Shown here in pieces: positions 1-6,827 of a DNA stretch of 15,408 nt; position 1 is the first letter of the stretch, and each line of letters starts with the position of its first letter. The stretch spans positions 1-15,408 of the forward strand of contig JANYDM010000128.1 in assembly GCA_025363575.1 (NCBI GenBank), given 5' to 3'. The stretch is from Betaproteobacteria bacterium. GTDB lineage: Bacteria > Pseudomonadota > Gammaproteobacteria > Burkholderiales > SG8-41. The translations under genes were made by a program, and so were the position numbers. The notes beneath the pieces are model-generated. The model was not told where the DNA came from. It ran no database searches and saw only the letters and a list, made by a program, of their open reading frames with translations.

Positions 1-1080
1 GGGATGGCGATGGCGCTCCGCGCCGGGCTCGCGCTGCGCGACATGGAGATGGTGCAGTTTCACCCGACCGGACTGCTTGCGGGCACCGGCACGCGCATGA
101 CCGGCACCGTGCTCGAAGAAGGCCTGCGCGGCGCGGGCGGCTATCTGCTCAACGGCGACAAGCAGCGCTTCATGGGCAACTACGATGCGAAGCTCGAGCG
201 CGCCACGCGCGACATCGTGTCGCGCGGCATCTTCGCCGAAATGCGCGCGGGACGCACCACGCCCAACGGCGGCGTTTACATCAGCATGGGCCATCTCGGT
301 GCCGACAATAACCGGAAAAATTTCAAGGGCATGGTCGAGCGTTGCGAAGACTGCGGCTTCGATCTGGCGGGCGATCTCGTAGAAGTGGTGCCGACGGCGC
401 ATTACATGATGGGCGGCGTCGTGTTCAGAGGCGATTGCGCAACCAGTCTGCAGGGGCTGTTCGTGGCGGGCGAGGACTCGGGCGGCGTGCATGGCGCGAA
501 TCGTTTGGGCGGCAACGGCGTCGCGAACTCGACGGTGTTCGGCGGAATTGCGGGCGACATATTGCCAGGATGGGTCAAGGCCGAAGGCGCATTTAACGCG
601 CCCGATCAGGAGGCGCTGGACGCTGCGGTCGCGCGCTGCCGCGCGCCGCTCGAGAGGCCCGCCGGCGATCTCAACGCGGTGCGCGAAGCGCTCTACGACG
701 TGATGTGGGACGACGTCGGCATCGTGCGTGACGCAGCGAGCATGCAGCGGGCAACCGGCGTGCTCGACGAACTTGACGCGCGGCTCGATGGCATCGGCGT
801 GCATGGGGACAACCTCGCGTTCAACCTGACATGGCACGACTGGCTGAATCTCAAGAGCCAGATCCTGATCAGCAAGTCGATCAATTTCGCGGCAATGGCA
901 CGCGAGGATTCGCGTGGTGCGCATTACCGCAGCGATTTTCCCGACGTGCGCGATCTCGAGAACTCGCGCTACACGTGCGTGACGTGGAACGACGGCAAAT
1001 TCAATGTCGAGACCAGACCGGTCGTATTCAGCCGCGTCAAGCCCGGCCAAACCCTGCTGGTTGAAGCCGCCGGTGCCTGA
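1..1080 (+). CDS. Succinate dehydrogenase/fumarate reductase-type flavoprotein, C-terminal part (5' end outside window)
   Basis: The open frame runs in from the window edge, so the first ATG at 4 is not the real start; about 200 N-terminal residues holding the FAD-binding region are missing compared with the usual 560-600. What is visible matches the catalytic and helical domains of the SdhA/FrdA family: QFHPTG (His20 counting from the ATG at 4), the RDIVSR segment with the probable proton-shuttle arginine (Arg74), TAHYMMGG (His133), the FAD-contacting stretch VAGEDSGGVHGANRLGGN (Arg167), and the C-terminal EDSRGAHYR signature (300-309). These enzymes interconvert succinate and fumarate or reduce related enoates. 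No iron-sulfur or membrane-anchor subunit follows; a dehydrogenase of another family starts 35 bases downstream, so this may be a stand-alone or specialised flavoprotein and not the respiratory enzyme. The family call is firm, the substrate is not known. Confidence 0.9.
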   Translation, partial: GMAMALRAGLALRDMEMVQFHPTGLLAGTGTRMTGTVLEEGLRGAGGYLLNGDKQRFMGNYDAKLERATRDIVSRGIFAEMRAGRTTPNGGVYISMGHLGADNNRKNFKGMVERCEDCGFDLAGDLVEVVPTAHYMMGGVVFRGDCATSLQGLFVAGEDSGGVHGANRLGGNGVANSTVFGGIAGDILPGWVKAEGAFNAPDQEALDAAVARCRAPLERPAGDLNAVREALYDVMWDDVGIVRDAASMQRATGVLDELDARLDGIGVHGDNLAFNLTWHDWLNLKSQILISKSINFAAMAREDSRGAHYRSDFPDVRDLENSRYTCVTWNDGKFNVETRPVVFSRVKPGQTLLVEAAGA

Positions 1081-1101
1081 GCCGGCCGCTTTGCAGACGA
1101 C

Positions 1102-1107
1102 GGAGGG
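1102..1107 (+). promoter_or_regulatory. Shine-Dalgarno site supporting a TTG start
   Basis: GGAGGG lies 8 bases before the TTG at 1116. The next in-frame ATG (1146) has no comparable site, so this decides the start of the LDH2-family gene. Confidence 0.6.
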
Positions 1108-1115
1108 CAGGCAGC

Positions 1116-2117
1116 TTGGATAAAAAATATCCGGTCGAGGAAGTGATGCGATGGGTCGGCGCTGCGCTGACACGTGCCGGCGCATCACGCGCGATGGCGG
1201 ATGCGACGGCGCACGCGCTGGTCGGCGCAGAAATGGCGGGCCTCGGCGGGCACGGATTGTCGCGCGTGCAGCTCTATGCGCAGCACCTGAAAGAAGGTCG
1301 TGCGAACGGCACTGCCGAACCGCGCATCGTCCACGAGAAAGGCGCGGCGTGCCTGATCGACGCGCAGGGCGGACTCGCCTATCTGGCGATGGAGCTGGCG
1401 ACGCGCGAGGCGTCGCGGCGCGCGCGCGAATTCGGCGTTGCGTTTTGCGGTGTCACGCACAGCCACCACTGTGGCGCGATGGACCATCACCTTGCGCCGC
1501 TCGCTGCCGCGGGATTGATCGGCATCGGCTTCACGAATTCTCCGGCCGCAATCAATGCCTGGGGCGGGAAGAAGCCGTTGTTCGGCACGAACCCGGTTGC
1601 TGCGGTATTTCCACGGAAAAACGCGGCGCCCCTCGTCATCGACCTGTCGCTGACGGAAGTCGCGCGCGGCAAGATCATGGTCGCGGCAAAAGAAGGCAAA
1701 GCGATCCCGCCGGGTTGGGCGCTCGACGCCGAAGGCAAGCCGACCACGGACGCGAAGGCCGCGTTGACTGGCAGCATGGCGGCCATTGGCGGCGTAAAGG
1801 GCGTATTGCTCGCGCTGATGGTTGAGCTCTTGTGCTGTGCGCTGACCGGCGCGCAATTCGGCTTCGAGAACGACAGTTTTTTCGAGCCGGGCCGCCCGGC
1901 GTCTATCGGGCACGCGTTGCTCGCGATCGATCCGGGCGCGCTGGCCGGCAGCGCTGCTTACGAAGAACGGATCGAGACGCTGATAGCGGCCATGCTCGCC
2001 GACGACACGGTGCGTCTGCCGGGCGAGCGCCGGCTCAAGCTGGCCGCCAAGGCGGGCGCCGAGGGCATCGCGGTGGCCGACGCGCTCATGCTGCAATTGC
2101 GTGAACTGGCGGCGTGA
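1116..2117 (+). CDS. LDH2/malate dehydrogenase-family NAD(P)-dependent oxidoreductase
   Basis: A 333-residue protein, full length for the Ldh_2 (malate/L-lactate/ureidoglycolate/2,3-diketogulonate dehydrogenase) family, which is unrelated to the classical Rossmann LDH/MDH. Family marks in order: GHGLSR (45-50), the catalytic-histidine block HSHHCGA (115-121), the NAWGGKKPLFGTNP nucleotide-binding segment (147-160), and GGVKGVLLALMVELL (225-239). Members reduce or oxidise 2-oxo/2-hydroxy acids or cyclic imino acids with NAD(P)H; the exact substrate cannot be told from these motifs. The start is TTG, chosen for its upstream GGAGGG. The gene follows the flavoprotein by 35 bases on the same strand, so the two are probably co-transcribed and may serve consecutive oxidation steps on an organic acid, which is inference. 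Confidence 0.9.
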   Translation: MDKKYPVEEVMRWVGAALTRAGASRAMADATAHALVGAEMAGLGGHGLSRVQLYAQHLKEGRANGTAEPRIVHEKGAACLIDAQGGLAYLAMELATREASRRAREFGVAFCGVTHSHHCGAMDHHLAPLAAAGLIGIGFTNSPAAINAWGGKKPLFGTNPVAAVFPRKNAAPLVIDLSLTEVARGKIMVAAKEGKAIPPGWALDAEGKPTTDAKAALTGSMAAIGGVKGVLLALMVELLCCALTGAQFGFENDSFFEPGRPASIGHALLAIDPGALAGSAAYEERIETLIAAMLADDTVRLPGERRLKLAAKAGAEGIAVADALMLQLRELAA

Positions 2118-2160
2118 AGCGCGTTTCATTGTGTCGGGCACTCTGAGATAAACTATCGCA

Positions 2161-2394
2161 ATGCCACCCAAACCCCCCATTTCCAGTGAGACGCCTGTGA
2201 CTACGGCCCGTCCCGCCCGCCGCCGCATCAAATTCAGCGAGATCGCGCTCGGACAGCGATTTTACGATCCGATCAGCGACGAATATTTCATGAAGCAAAG
2301 CGAGACCACGGCTGCCATGGTCACGGGCATAGGCGACGGCACGGTGCCGGACGAATTCGAGCCGGGCGACGTCGTTGGCGTCGACCTGAACTGA
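2161..2394 (+). CDS. Small protein of unknown function (77 aa)
   Basis: I do not recognise a characterised family. The first 20 residues are Pro/Thr/Ser-rich and look disordered. The rest (about 23-77) has a compact pattern: KFSEIALGQRF, then FMKQSETTA, then DEFEPGDVVGVD at the end. The arrangement of Phe-x-x-(Ile/Leu)-x-x-Gly-x-x-Phe, a central Lys-x-Ser-x-x-x-Ala and a terminal Phe-x-Pro-x-x-x-Val resembles small beta-rich hypothetical proteins I have seen in proteobacterial and phage genomes, but I cannot confirm that. No signal peptide or membrane segment is visible. There is no convincing Shine-Dalgarno site before the ATG. It stands 43 bases after the dehydrogenase gene, and the 3' side is convergent with the minus-strand operon. 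It could be a real small gene or a chance frame; the protein-like composition favours real. Confidence 0.6.
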   Translation: MPPKPPISSETPVTTARPARRRIKFSEIALGQRFYDPISDEYFMKQSETTAAMVTGIGDGTVPDEFEPGDVVGVDLN

Positions 2395-2469
2395 AGTACG
2401 CGACCGTCGTACCAGCCGCTCGACAGCGACTGCTGCGCGCGGTTCGTGCCCGGTGACTTTTCCACGGCC

Positions 2470-3129
2470 TTACCCGGATCGGATTGCCGCGCGGATTCCC
2501 TGAACATCGATGATGCGCATGCCATCCGGTCCGCGCTCTATGCTCGCGACCAGCGCGTTGACCATCTGTTCGAGGGTTACGAGGCCTAAACGCGCAGCGG
2601 TTTCGCGCGTCGGCGGGAACCAATCCATCAGCGCATAAAAAGGGGCGAGCACCCACGGCCACCGGTGTCCGGGACCGAGCACGTACCACGGGCGCAATAT
2701 GGTCGCGGCAATCCCGCTTGCGCGTATGTGCGCTTCGCCTGCTACGCGGGCGGCAACGTACGCGGCCATGACCGGTGCCGGTTGGGCAACGCTGACGTAG
2801 ATGAAGTGGCGCACGCCTGCGGTGCGCGCCGCGGTCAACGCGGAATCAACGGAGGCGAGGTCGACGGAGCGGAAGCTTGCCGCTTTGGCCGGATTGGGAT
2901 GCGGGGTGCCGATCAGATGGACGAGCGTGTCTGCCGGCGCGATGGCATCGGCGAAACTGGCGGGAACCAAAGCATCGCCAACGACGCGATCTGCACCCGC
3001 CGGAATGCGCTGCGCGCTTTCTTCTCTCGCGAGCGCGCTAACGCGGTGACCGCGGCGCACGAGGGCGGGGATGAGCGCGCGACCCATGTATCCCGTGCCA
3101 CCCGTAATGAATATGCAACGCTGCGTCAT
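2470..3129 (-). CDS. NAD(P)-binding epimerase/dehydratase-like protein (atypical SDR)
   Basis: A 219-residue Rossmann protein. The dinucleotide-binding motif TGGTGYMG is at residues 9-16; VVGDAL (49-54), LVHLIG (69-74) and FIYVSV (109-114) are the expected strands of an extended/atypical short-chain dehydrogenase, and ILRPWYVLGPG (144-154) is the region that follows the active site in NmrA/NDUFA9-like members. The usual YxxxK is present as Tyr124-x-x-x-Arg128, so normal SDR catalysis is doubtful. The frame extends upstream, but the ATG at 3129 places the Rossmann strand correctly and overlaps the stop of the preceding gene (ATGA), suggesting translational coupling. It is the last gene of the minus-strand run. 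Possible roles are a redox sensor, a ubiquinone-complex-like assembly factor or an epimerase on a small molecule; none can be chosen. Confidence 0.82.
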   Translation of the reverse strand: MTQRCIFITGGTGYMGRALIPALVRRGHRVSALAREESAQRIPAGADRVVGDALVPASFADAIAPADTLVHLIGTPHPNPAKAASFRSVDLASVDSALTAARTAGVRHFIYVSVAQPAPVMAAYVAARVAGEAHIRASGIAATILRPWYVLGPGHRWPWVLAPFYALMDWFPPTRETAARLGLVTLEQMVNALVASIERGPDGMRIIDVQGIRAAIRSG

Positions 3130-3566
3130 GCGTGCTTCGCAGCAATGGCGATGTACCACTTCGGTTTGATGCGCCCGAAGCCGGTGCGCATGTGCCTTGG
3201 CAGGCTCTTCTTCGAATCCAGTACATACGATCGCCCTTCGTCGCGCACGAACACCGCCCGATGCCAGCACGGCCGGCCGCGATCCAGATGCCATTTTGTG
3301 GACAGTAGTGCCAGATCCGGCAGTGCATGCCAGGAGCGGAAAGGCATTTCAGCAGCGCGCGGCGCGAAGCCGAAGTGCCGCAGCAATTTGCGCACGTGGG
3401 CGGTGTGCGACCACAGCGTCGGGTCGGCTGCGAATATGCCGAGCGAGCCGGCAACCGACCTGGCGCGTGCGTAGGAAACCCCGGCAATTGCGGCGACGCT
3501 TGCAATGCCGCAACCGGTGCGTTCGCTGTGGACGACCGGCTTTACGCCTGCTATTTGCCGAACCAT
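3126..3566 (-). CDS. Papain-like/C39-like cysteine peptidase homologue (146 aa)
   Basis: Read from the ATG at 3566, the protein has the order and spacing of a minimal papain-fold enzyme: a cysteine at the start of a helix (ERTGCGIASVAAIAGVSY, Cys19), a histidine before a strand (WHRAVFV, His102), and an aspartate at the next strand end (YVLDSKKSL, Asp117). This resembles the C39 double-glycine peptidase/BtrH-type fold, but no ABC transporter domain is attached. No signal peptide is visible. The longer frame up to 3785 lies inside the lipoprotein gene in another phase and has shadow-like Arg-rich composition, so I reject it. The gene overlaps the lipoprotein gene by 16 bases and the epimerase-like gene by 4. 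Function is unknown: peptidase, transglutaminase-like or amide-forming activity are all compatible. The catalytic assignment is my inference. Confidence 0.72.
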   Translation of the reverse strand: MVRQIAGVKPVVHSERTGCGIASVAAIAGVSYARARSVAGSLGIFAADPTLWSHTAHVRKLLRHFGFAPRAAEMPFRSWHALPDLALLSTKWHLDRGRPCWHRAVFVRDEGRSYVLDSKKSLPRHMRTGFGRIKPKWYIAIAAKHA

Positions 3567-3997
3567 CCGCCCGTATCGCCGCCGGCCCAGCAGCTCGTCC
3601 GGCAGGAAGTGAACTGCGCGTTGCATAAATCCTTGAACAGAACGTCGCCGCTGATGTCTTTGCCGGCGTAACCCTTGGGTTCGAAGACCCTGCCGGCATA
3701 TTCGCCGGGCATGCGAATCTGTCCCATCACGAAAATGCCGCCGCCCGTGCCGTAGATGCTGTGCGCCTCGACGCGCGAATAGCATGCGACGTAACCGCCC
3801 GGTATCCCCTTGAAGAGATTGCGCGTCGGCAGGATTTTTTTCTCAAAACCGGCGGCGGGATGATCGAGCACTGTGCTGCCATTGACGTACACGCCGAAAT
3901 CTTCCGGCAGCATGGTTGGTGGCGCCTCGTTCGAGCAGGCGGCAATGGCGGCTAGCGTTGCCAGCACGCACAGCAAGCGGCGTTTGCCAACAGGCAT
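3551..3997 (-). CDS. Small lipoprotein of unknown function with Cys/Gly-rich C-terminus
   Basis: A 148-residue protein from the ATG at 3997; a GTG three codons earlier is an alternative. It begins with a basic n-region (PVGKRR), a hydrophobic stretch and a lipobox ending AIAAC, so Cys21 should be lipidated and the protein anchored in the membrane facing the periplasm. The mature part (22-148) has no motif I know. It is Gly-rich, with YGTGGGIFVMG (82-92), and ends with Cys125, Cys132 and Cys136 followed by a WAGGDTGGWFG tail. A further Cys72 could pair with one of these. The longer frame to 4174 is antisense-like and overlaps the GFA gene, so I do not use it. It lies 16 bases after the GFA gene and overlaps the cysteine-peptidase-like gene by 16 bases, which suggests coordinated expression with it. 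Confidence 0.75.
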   Translation of the reverse strand: MPVGKRRLLCVLATLAAIAACSNEAPPTMLPEDFGVYVNGSTVLDHPAAGFEKKILPTRNLFKGIPGGYVACYSRVEAHSIYGTGGGIFVMGQIRMPGEYAGRVFEPKGYAGKDISGDVLFKDLCNAQFTSCRTSCWAGGDTGGWFGK

Positions 3998-4013
3998 CAA
4001 ACTCACTCGCGCC

Positions 4014-4358
4014 TTATAATGCGCGACCGTCGAAGTGCTTGACGGGCACGGCGTTGAGGTCGATGTCCTGCAGGCAGCGGATATTGATGGCCGCCATTGC
4101 ATTGCCTTTGGGATCGACCCCTTCCGCATACGGCTGAATGCCGCAGGTCTGGCAGAAATGGTGCTTGATGACATGCTTGTGGAACGTGTAAGTGCCTTCG
4201 GTCTTTTGCGACATGAGCCGCAGCTTGTCGCGCGGTATGAACCACAGCAGCGAGCCTTTGCGTGAGCATATGGAACAGTTGCAAGCCAGGGCGCCGGTGA
4301 GTTCGCCTTCCGTTTCGAACGCGATATTGCCGCAATGGCAGCTGCCTCTATAAAGCAT
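4014..4358 (-). CDS. GFA/CENP-V family zinc-binding protein
   Basis: A 114-residue protein with the full cysteine set of the glutathione-dependent formaldehyde-activating (GFA) fold: CHCG (Cys7, Cys9), CNCSIC (Cys26, Cys28, Cys31) and CQTC (Cys69, Cys72). In this family these residues bind two zinc ions in a mostly beta structure. The founding member was proposed to help glutathione and formaldehyde condense, but most family members have no proven activity, so I name the fold and not the reaction. The ATG at 4358 has a strong AGGAGG five bases upstream. It follows the lactonase-like gene by 12 bases, so it is in the same transcript. A role in handling a reactive aldehyde made by this pathway is possible but unproven. 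Confidence 0.9.
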   Translation of the reverse strand: MLYRGSCHCGNIAFETEGELTGALACNCSICSRKGSLLWFIPRDKLRLMSQKTEGTYTFHKHVIKHHFCQTCGIQPYAEGVDPKGNAMAAINIRCLQDIDLNAVPVKHFDGRAL

Positions 4359-4370
4359 TCCAGCCTCCTA

Positions 4371-5543
4371 TCAACTCAATCCGAACATGCCCATCCAGTA
4401 ATGGACCTTGCCATGGGCATCGACATCATATTTGCGCACGAATTCCAGCTTGCCATCAGTGCCCACGCGCAAAACGGACAAGGTTGGCGCTTCGGTGACG
4501 ATCTTATCGCCCTGGCGCACATCCATGGGCAGGTTGCTGGCGACCACCATCATGCGCCCGCTCGGATCGATGGCGAACGTGCGCGAATGATAGGTGTGAG
4601 TCTGGGCGTGCTGGATCAGGTTTGGCTCGCCGGTTTTCTGGTCGATGGCGTAGACCGCGATGCTGTTGTCGCCGCCGCCATAGACCTGCTTGCCGGCAAA
4701 TTCGACGGTCGCGTCGCTGCGGTTGATCAGGTAGACAACACGGCCGTTCGGATGCACGTGTATCGTGCCGGCGAGTTGCCGCGGCCTGACGTTGGCCGGA
4801 TCGGCGAGCGTCTCGCGCGTGTACGCCGCCTCATGTTCGAGCGCATCGCCCTTCATGCGGTACATGTAGAGCTTGTCCTGCCGCTCGAGCGAAACGTAGA
4901 CCCACGGCTGCGAAGGATGGAAATCCAGATGGCGCGGGCCGAAGCCGTAACCGCTGTTGGGCGACACCGCATCCAGGTTCGCCAGTACGCCGTCTTTGCC
5001 GATGCGAAATAACCGCAATGCGCCGGGATCTTCCGGTTTGCCTTTTTTCGCATCGTTGCCGCGATCGACCAGCATGACGGTGCCGGTCGACGGTGAAGCC
5101 ATCACCTGATGCGGGTAAATGCCGAACGGTAGCCCGTCGGGCTGCTTGACTTCCTTGCCTATGCCGCCGTCGGCGTCGATGCGATGGACGGTAACAGCCG
5201 CGTGCGGCAGATTGTGCGCGTTCAGCAGGTACTGCGCGTCGGCAGTGAGGCACAGATGGACGGCGCGCGTCCATAGCGGAAGCGGGCTGCCGAGATGAGC
5301 AAGCTCGCCGCTGGCAGCATCTATCCTGAGCGCGCTCACATGATTGAAGTCGGATTTCATGCCGGCGCCGCGGTTGCTCGTCGTGACGTAGAGCGTGCGC
5401 CGGTCAGGATGCGGCCACGCATATTGAACCACCGCAGGGACATTGATGGTTTTTCGTTTCGTCAGCGTCAAGGCGTCGACATCGACGTCGTAGTGCGTGA
5501 GCTCTTCGCCGACGGCGCTGTAAAGAACGGTTTTTCCGGCCAT
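4371..5543 (-). CDS. Lactonase-family beta-propeller protein (6-phosphogluconolactonase-like)
   Basis: A 390-residue protein built of repeated blade-like units: NVPAVVQYAWPHPDRRTLYVTT, LTADAQYLLNAHN, IYPHQVMASPSTGTVMLVDRG, GPRHLDFHPSQPWVYVSLE, GTIHVHPNGRVVYLINR and RTFAIDPSGRMMVVASN. Each has the His-Pro-x-Gly/Asp turn followed by a hydrophobic strand, as in the seven-bladed Pfam Lactonase family (YbhE/Pgl, muconate lactonizing enzyme relatives). The length fits. No signal peptide is seen, so a cytoplasmic location is likely. Members hydrolyse lactones of sugar acids or catabolic intermediates, but many are uncharacterised. The ATG at 5543 has AAAGGA upstream, a site that lies within the last codons of the CoA-transferase gene 5 bases away, pointing to coupled translation. 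Confidence 0.85.
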   Translation of the reverse strand: MAGKTVLYSAVGEELTHYDVDVDALTLTKRKTINVPAVVQYAWPHPDRRTLYVTTSNRGAGMKSDFNHVSALRIDAASGELAHLGSPLPLWTRAVHLCLTADAQYLLNAHNLPHAAVTVHRIDADGGIGKEVKQPDGLPFGIYPHQVMASPSTGTVMLVDRGNDAKKGKPEDPGALRLFRIGKDGVLANLDAVSPNSGYGFGPRHLDFHPSQPWVYVSLERQDKLYMYRMKGDALEHEAAYTRETLADPANVRPRQLAGTIHVHPNGRVVYLINRSDATVEFAGKQVYGGGDNSIAVYAIDQKTGEPNLIQHAQTHTYHSRTFAIDPSGRMMVVASNLPMDVRQGDKIVTEAPTLSVLRVGTDGKLEFVRKYDVDAHGKVHYWMGMFGLS

Positions 5544-5548
5544 GGTGA

Positions 5549-6796
5549 TTATCCTTTCGCGGAATCGTTTTGTTCCCCGGCCGCGATCGCGACGCCGCTG
5601 CCGATCAGCCCGGCAATTTCGTGCGCGGAATATCCGGCTTCGGCGAGCACTTCGCGCGTATCGTTGCCCATCACCGGCGGCTGCCGGCGCACGCGCGTCT
5701 TGCGGCCGCCCATTTCGAGCGGCAGGCCCGGCAGCTTCGCGCGCTTGCCGGTCGGCAGCAGCACGTCGAGCATACGTCCTTCGTGGTTGAGCTGCTTGTC
5801 GTCGAACAAATCGCCGGGCCGGGCAAGCGGACCGAACGGAATCTTGAGTTGCTCGAGTTTCGCCACCAGCGACGCGAACGTTTCAGCGCCGAATTTCGCG
5901 GTCACGATGGGCATGATCTTCGCGCGTTGCTGCGCGCGCTGCGGATTGGTCTTGAGCGCGGGATCGGTGAGCAGTTCTTCGACGCCAAACCCGGTGCAAA
6001 ACGCGCGCCAATGGTTGTCGCTCGTGAGGCCGATGAACACTGTCTTGCCGTCTGCGGTCTTGAATGGATCGTAAACCGCCCACGAGCTCGCTTTCTCGGG
6101 CATGGGCGGCGGCGCCTTGCCCGTCAATGCCTCCTGCCCCATATGCTGCGCGACGAGGAACGCCGTCGATTCGAACAGCGAGCTTTGCACGAGCTGGCCG
6201 CGTCCGGTGTGCTCGCGCTCGCGCAACGCCGCCATGATGCCGAGCGCGCCGAACATGCCGCCCATGATGTCCACGACCGAAGCGCCGGCGCGCAGCGGCA
6301 TGCCGCTCGGGCCGGTCATATAGGCGAGGCCGCCCATGAACTGCACGATCTCGTCGAGTGCGGCGCGCTTTTCGTACGGGCCGCTCAAAAATCCTTTGAG
6401 GCCGCAGTAGATGAGGCGCGGATTTTTCTGCGCGAGCGTCTCATAGCCCAGCCCGAGCCGCTCCATCGTGCCATAGGCGAAATTTTCAATCAGCGCATCG
6501 GCGCCGGCGATGATCCTGAGAATGACTGCCTTGCCGGCGTCCGACTTGATATCGAGCGAAATGCTGCGCTTGTTGCGGTTGAACACCGGGAAAAGGGCGG
6601 AGCCGAAACCCACGTTGGCGCGCGTGCGGTCGCCTTCCGGCGGCTCGACCTTGATCACGTCGGCGCCGAGATCGGCCAGCACCATGCTGCAGGAAGGTCC
6701 CATCACGGTGTGGCCGAATTCGAGAATGCGCACTCCCGTCAGCGGCAACTGTTCCGCCGAGTCTGTACGAGCTGCCGATTTTGCTTGTTCCGACAT
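5549..6796 (-). CDS. CaiB/BaiF family class III CoA-transferase
   Basis: A 415-residue protein, normal for the family. The N-terminal signature GVRILEFGHTVMGPSCSMVLADLGADVIKVEPPEGD (21-56) is unmistakable. KNPRLIYCGLKGFLSGPY (124-141) precedes Asp148 in ALDEIVQFMGG, which sits where the catalytic aspartate of formyl-CoA and carnitine CoA-transferases forms the acyl-enzyme anhydride. NRNKRSISLDIKSDAGKA (73-90) is another family block. The enzyme moves CoA between carboxylic acids in the cytoplasm, often activating a substrate taken up by a Bug-type transporter; many betaproteobacterial Bug genes sit beside such enzymes. The ATG at 6796 has AGGAG nine bases upstream. It follows the Bug gene by 31 bases. 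The acid used cannot be told. Confidence 0.95.
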   Translation of the reverse strand: MSEQAKSAARTDSAEQLPLTGVRILEFGHTVMGPSCSMVLADLGADVIKVEPPEGDRTRANVGFGSALFPVFNRNKRSISLDIKSDAGKAVILRIIAGADALIENFAYGTMERLGLGYETLAQKNPRLIYCGLKGFLSGPYEKRAALDEIVQFMGGLAYMTGPSGMPLRAGASVVDIMGGMFGALGIMAALREREHTGRGQLVQSSLFESTAFLVAQHMGQEALTGKAPPPMPEKASSWAVYDPFKTADGKTVFIGLTSDNHWRAFCTGFGVEELLTDPALKTNPQRAQQRAKIMPIVTAKFGAETFASLVAKLEQLKIPFGPLARPGDLFDDKQLNHEGRMLDVLLPTGKRAKLPGLPLEMGGRKTRVRRQPPVMGNDTREVLAEAGYSAHEIAGLIGSGVAIAAGEQNDSAKG

Positions 6797-6827
6797 GCTG
6801 CCTGCTCCTGTCTGCTGTTGCCTGTGA

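Noticed and set aside
1185..2231. 348-codon minus-strand frame over the LDH2-family gene
   Set aside because: The dehydrogenase motifs on the plus strand are clear, and this frame has shadow-like Arg-rich composition.
2395..2469. Possible small RNA or terminator in the convergent gap
   Set aside because: I found no stable stem followed by a T run, and nothing coding on either strand.
2665..3474. 269-codon plus-strand frame over the epimerase-like and cysteine-peptidase-like genes
   Set aside because: Antisense to a Rossmann protein with an intact TGGTGYMG motif, and no motif of its own.
3126..3566. Bacteriocin maturation locus based on the C39-like protein and GG motifs
   Set aside because: No ABC exporter, no short leader-peptide gene and no immunity gene; the GG pairs lie at the end of a lipoprotein and not after a leader. 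Kept only as a speculative finding on the pair.
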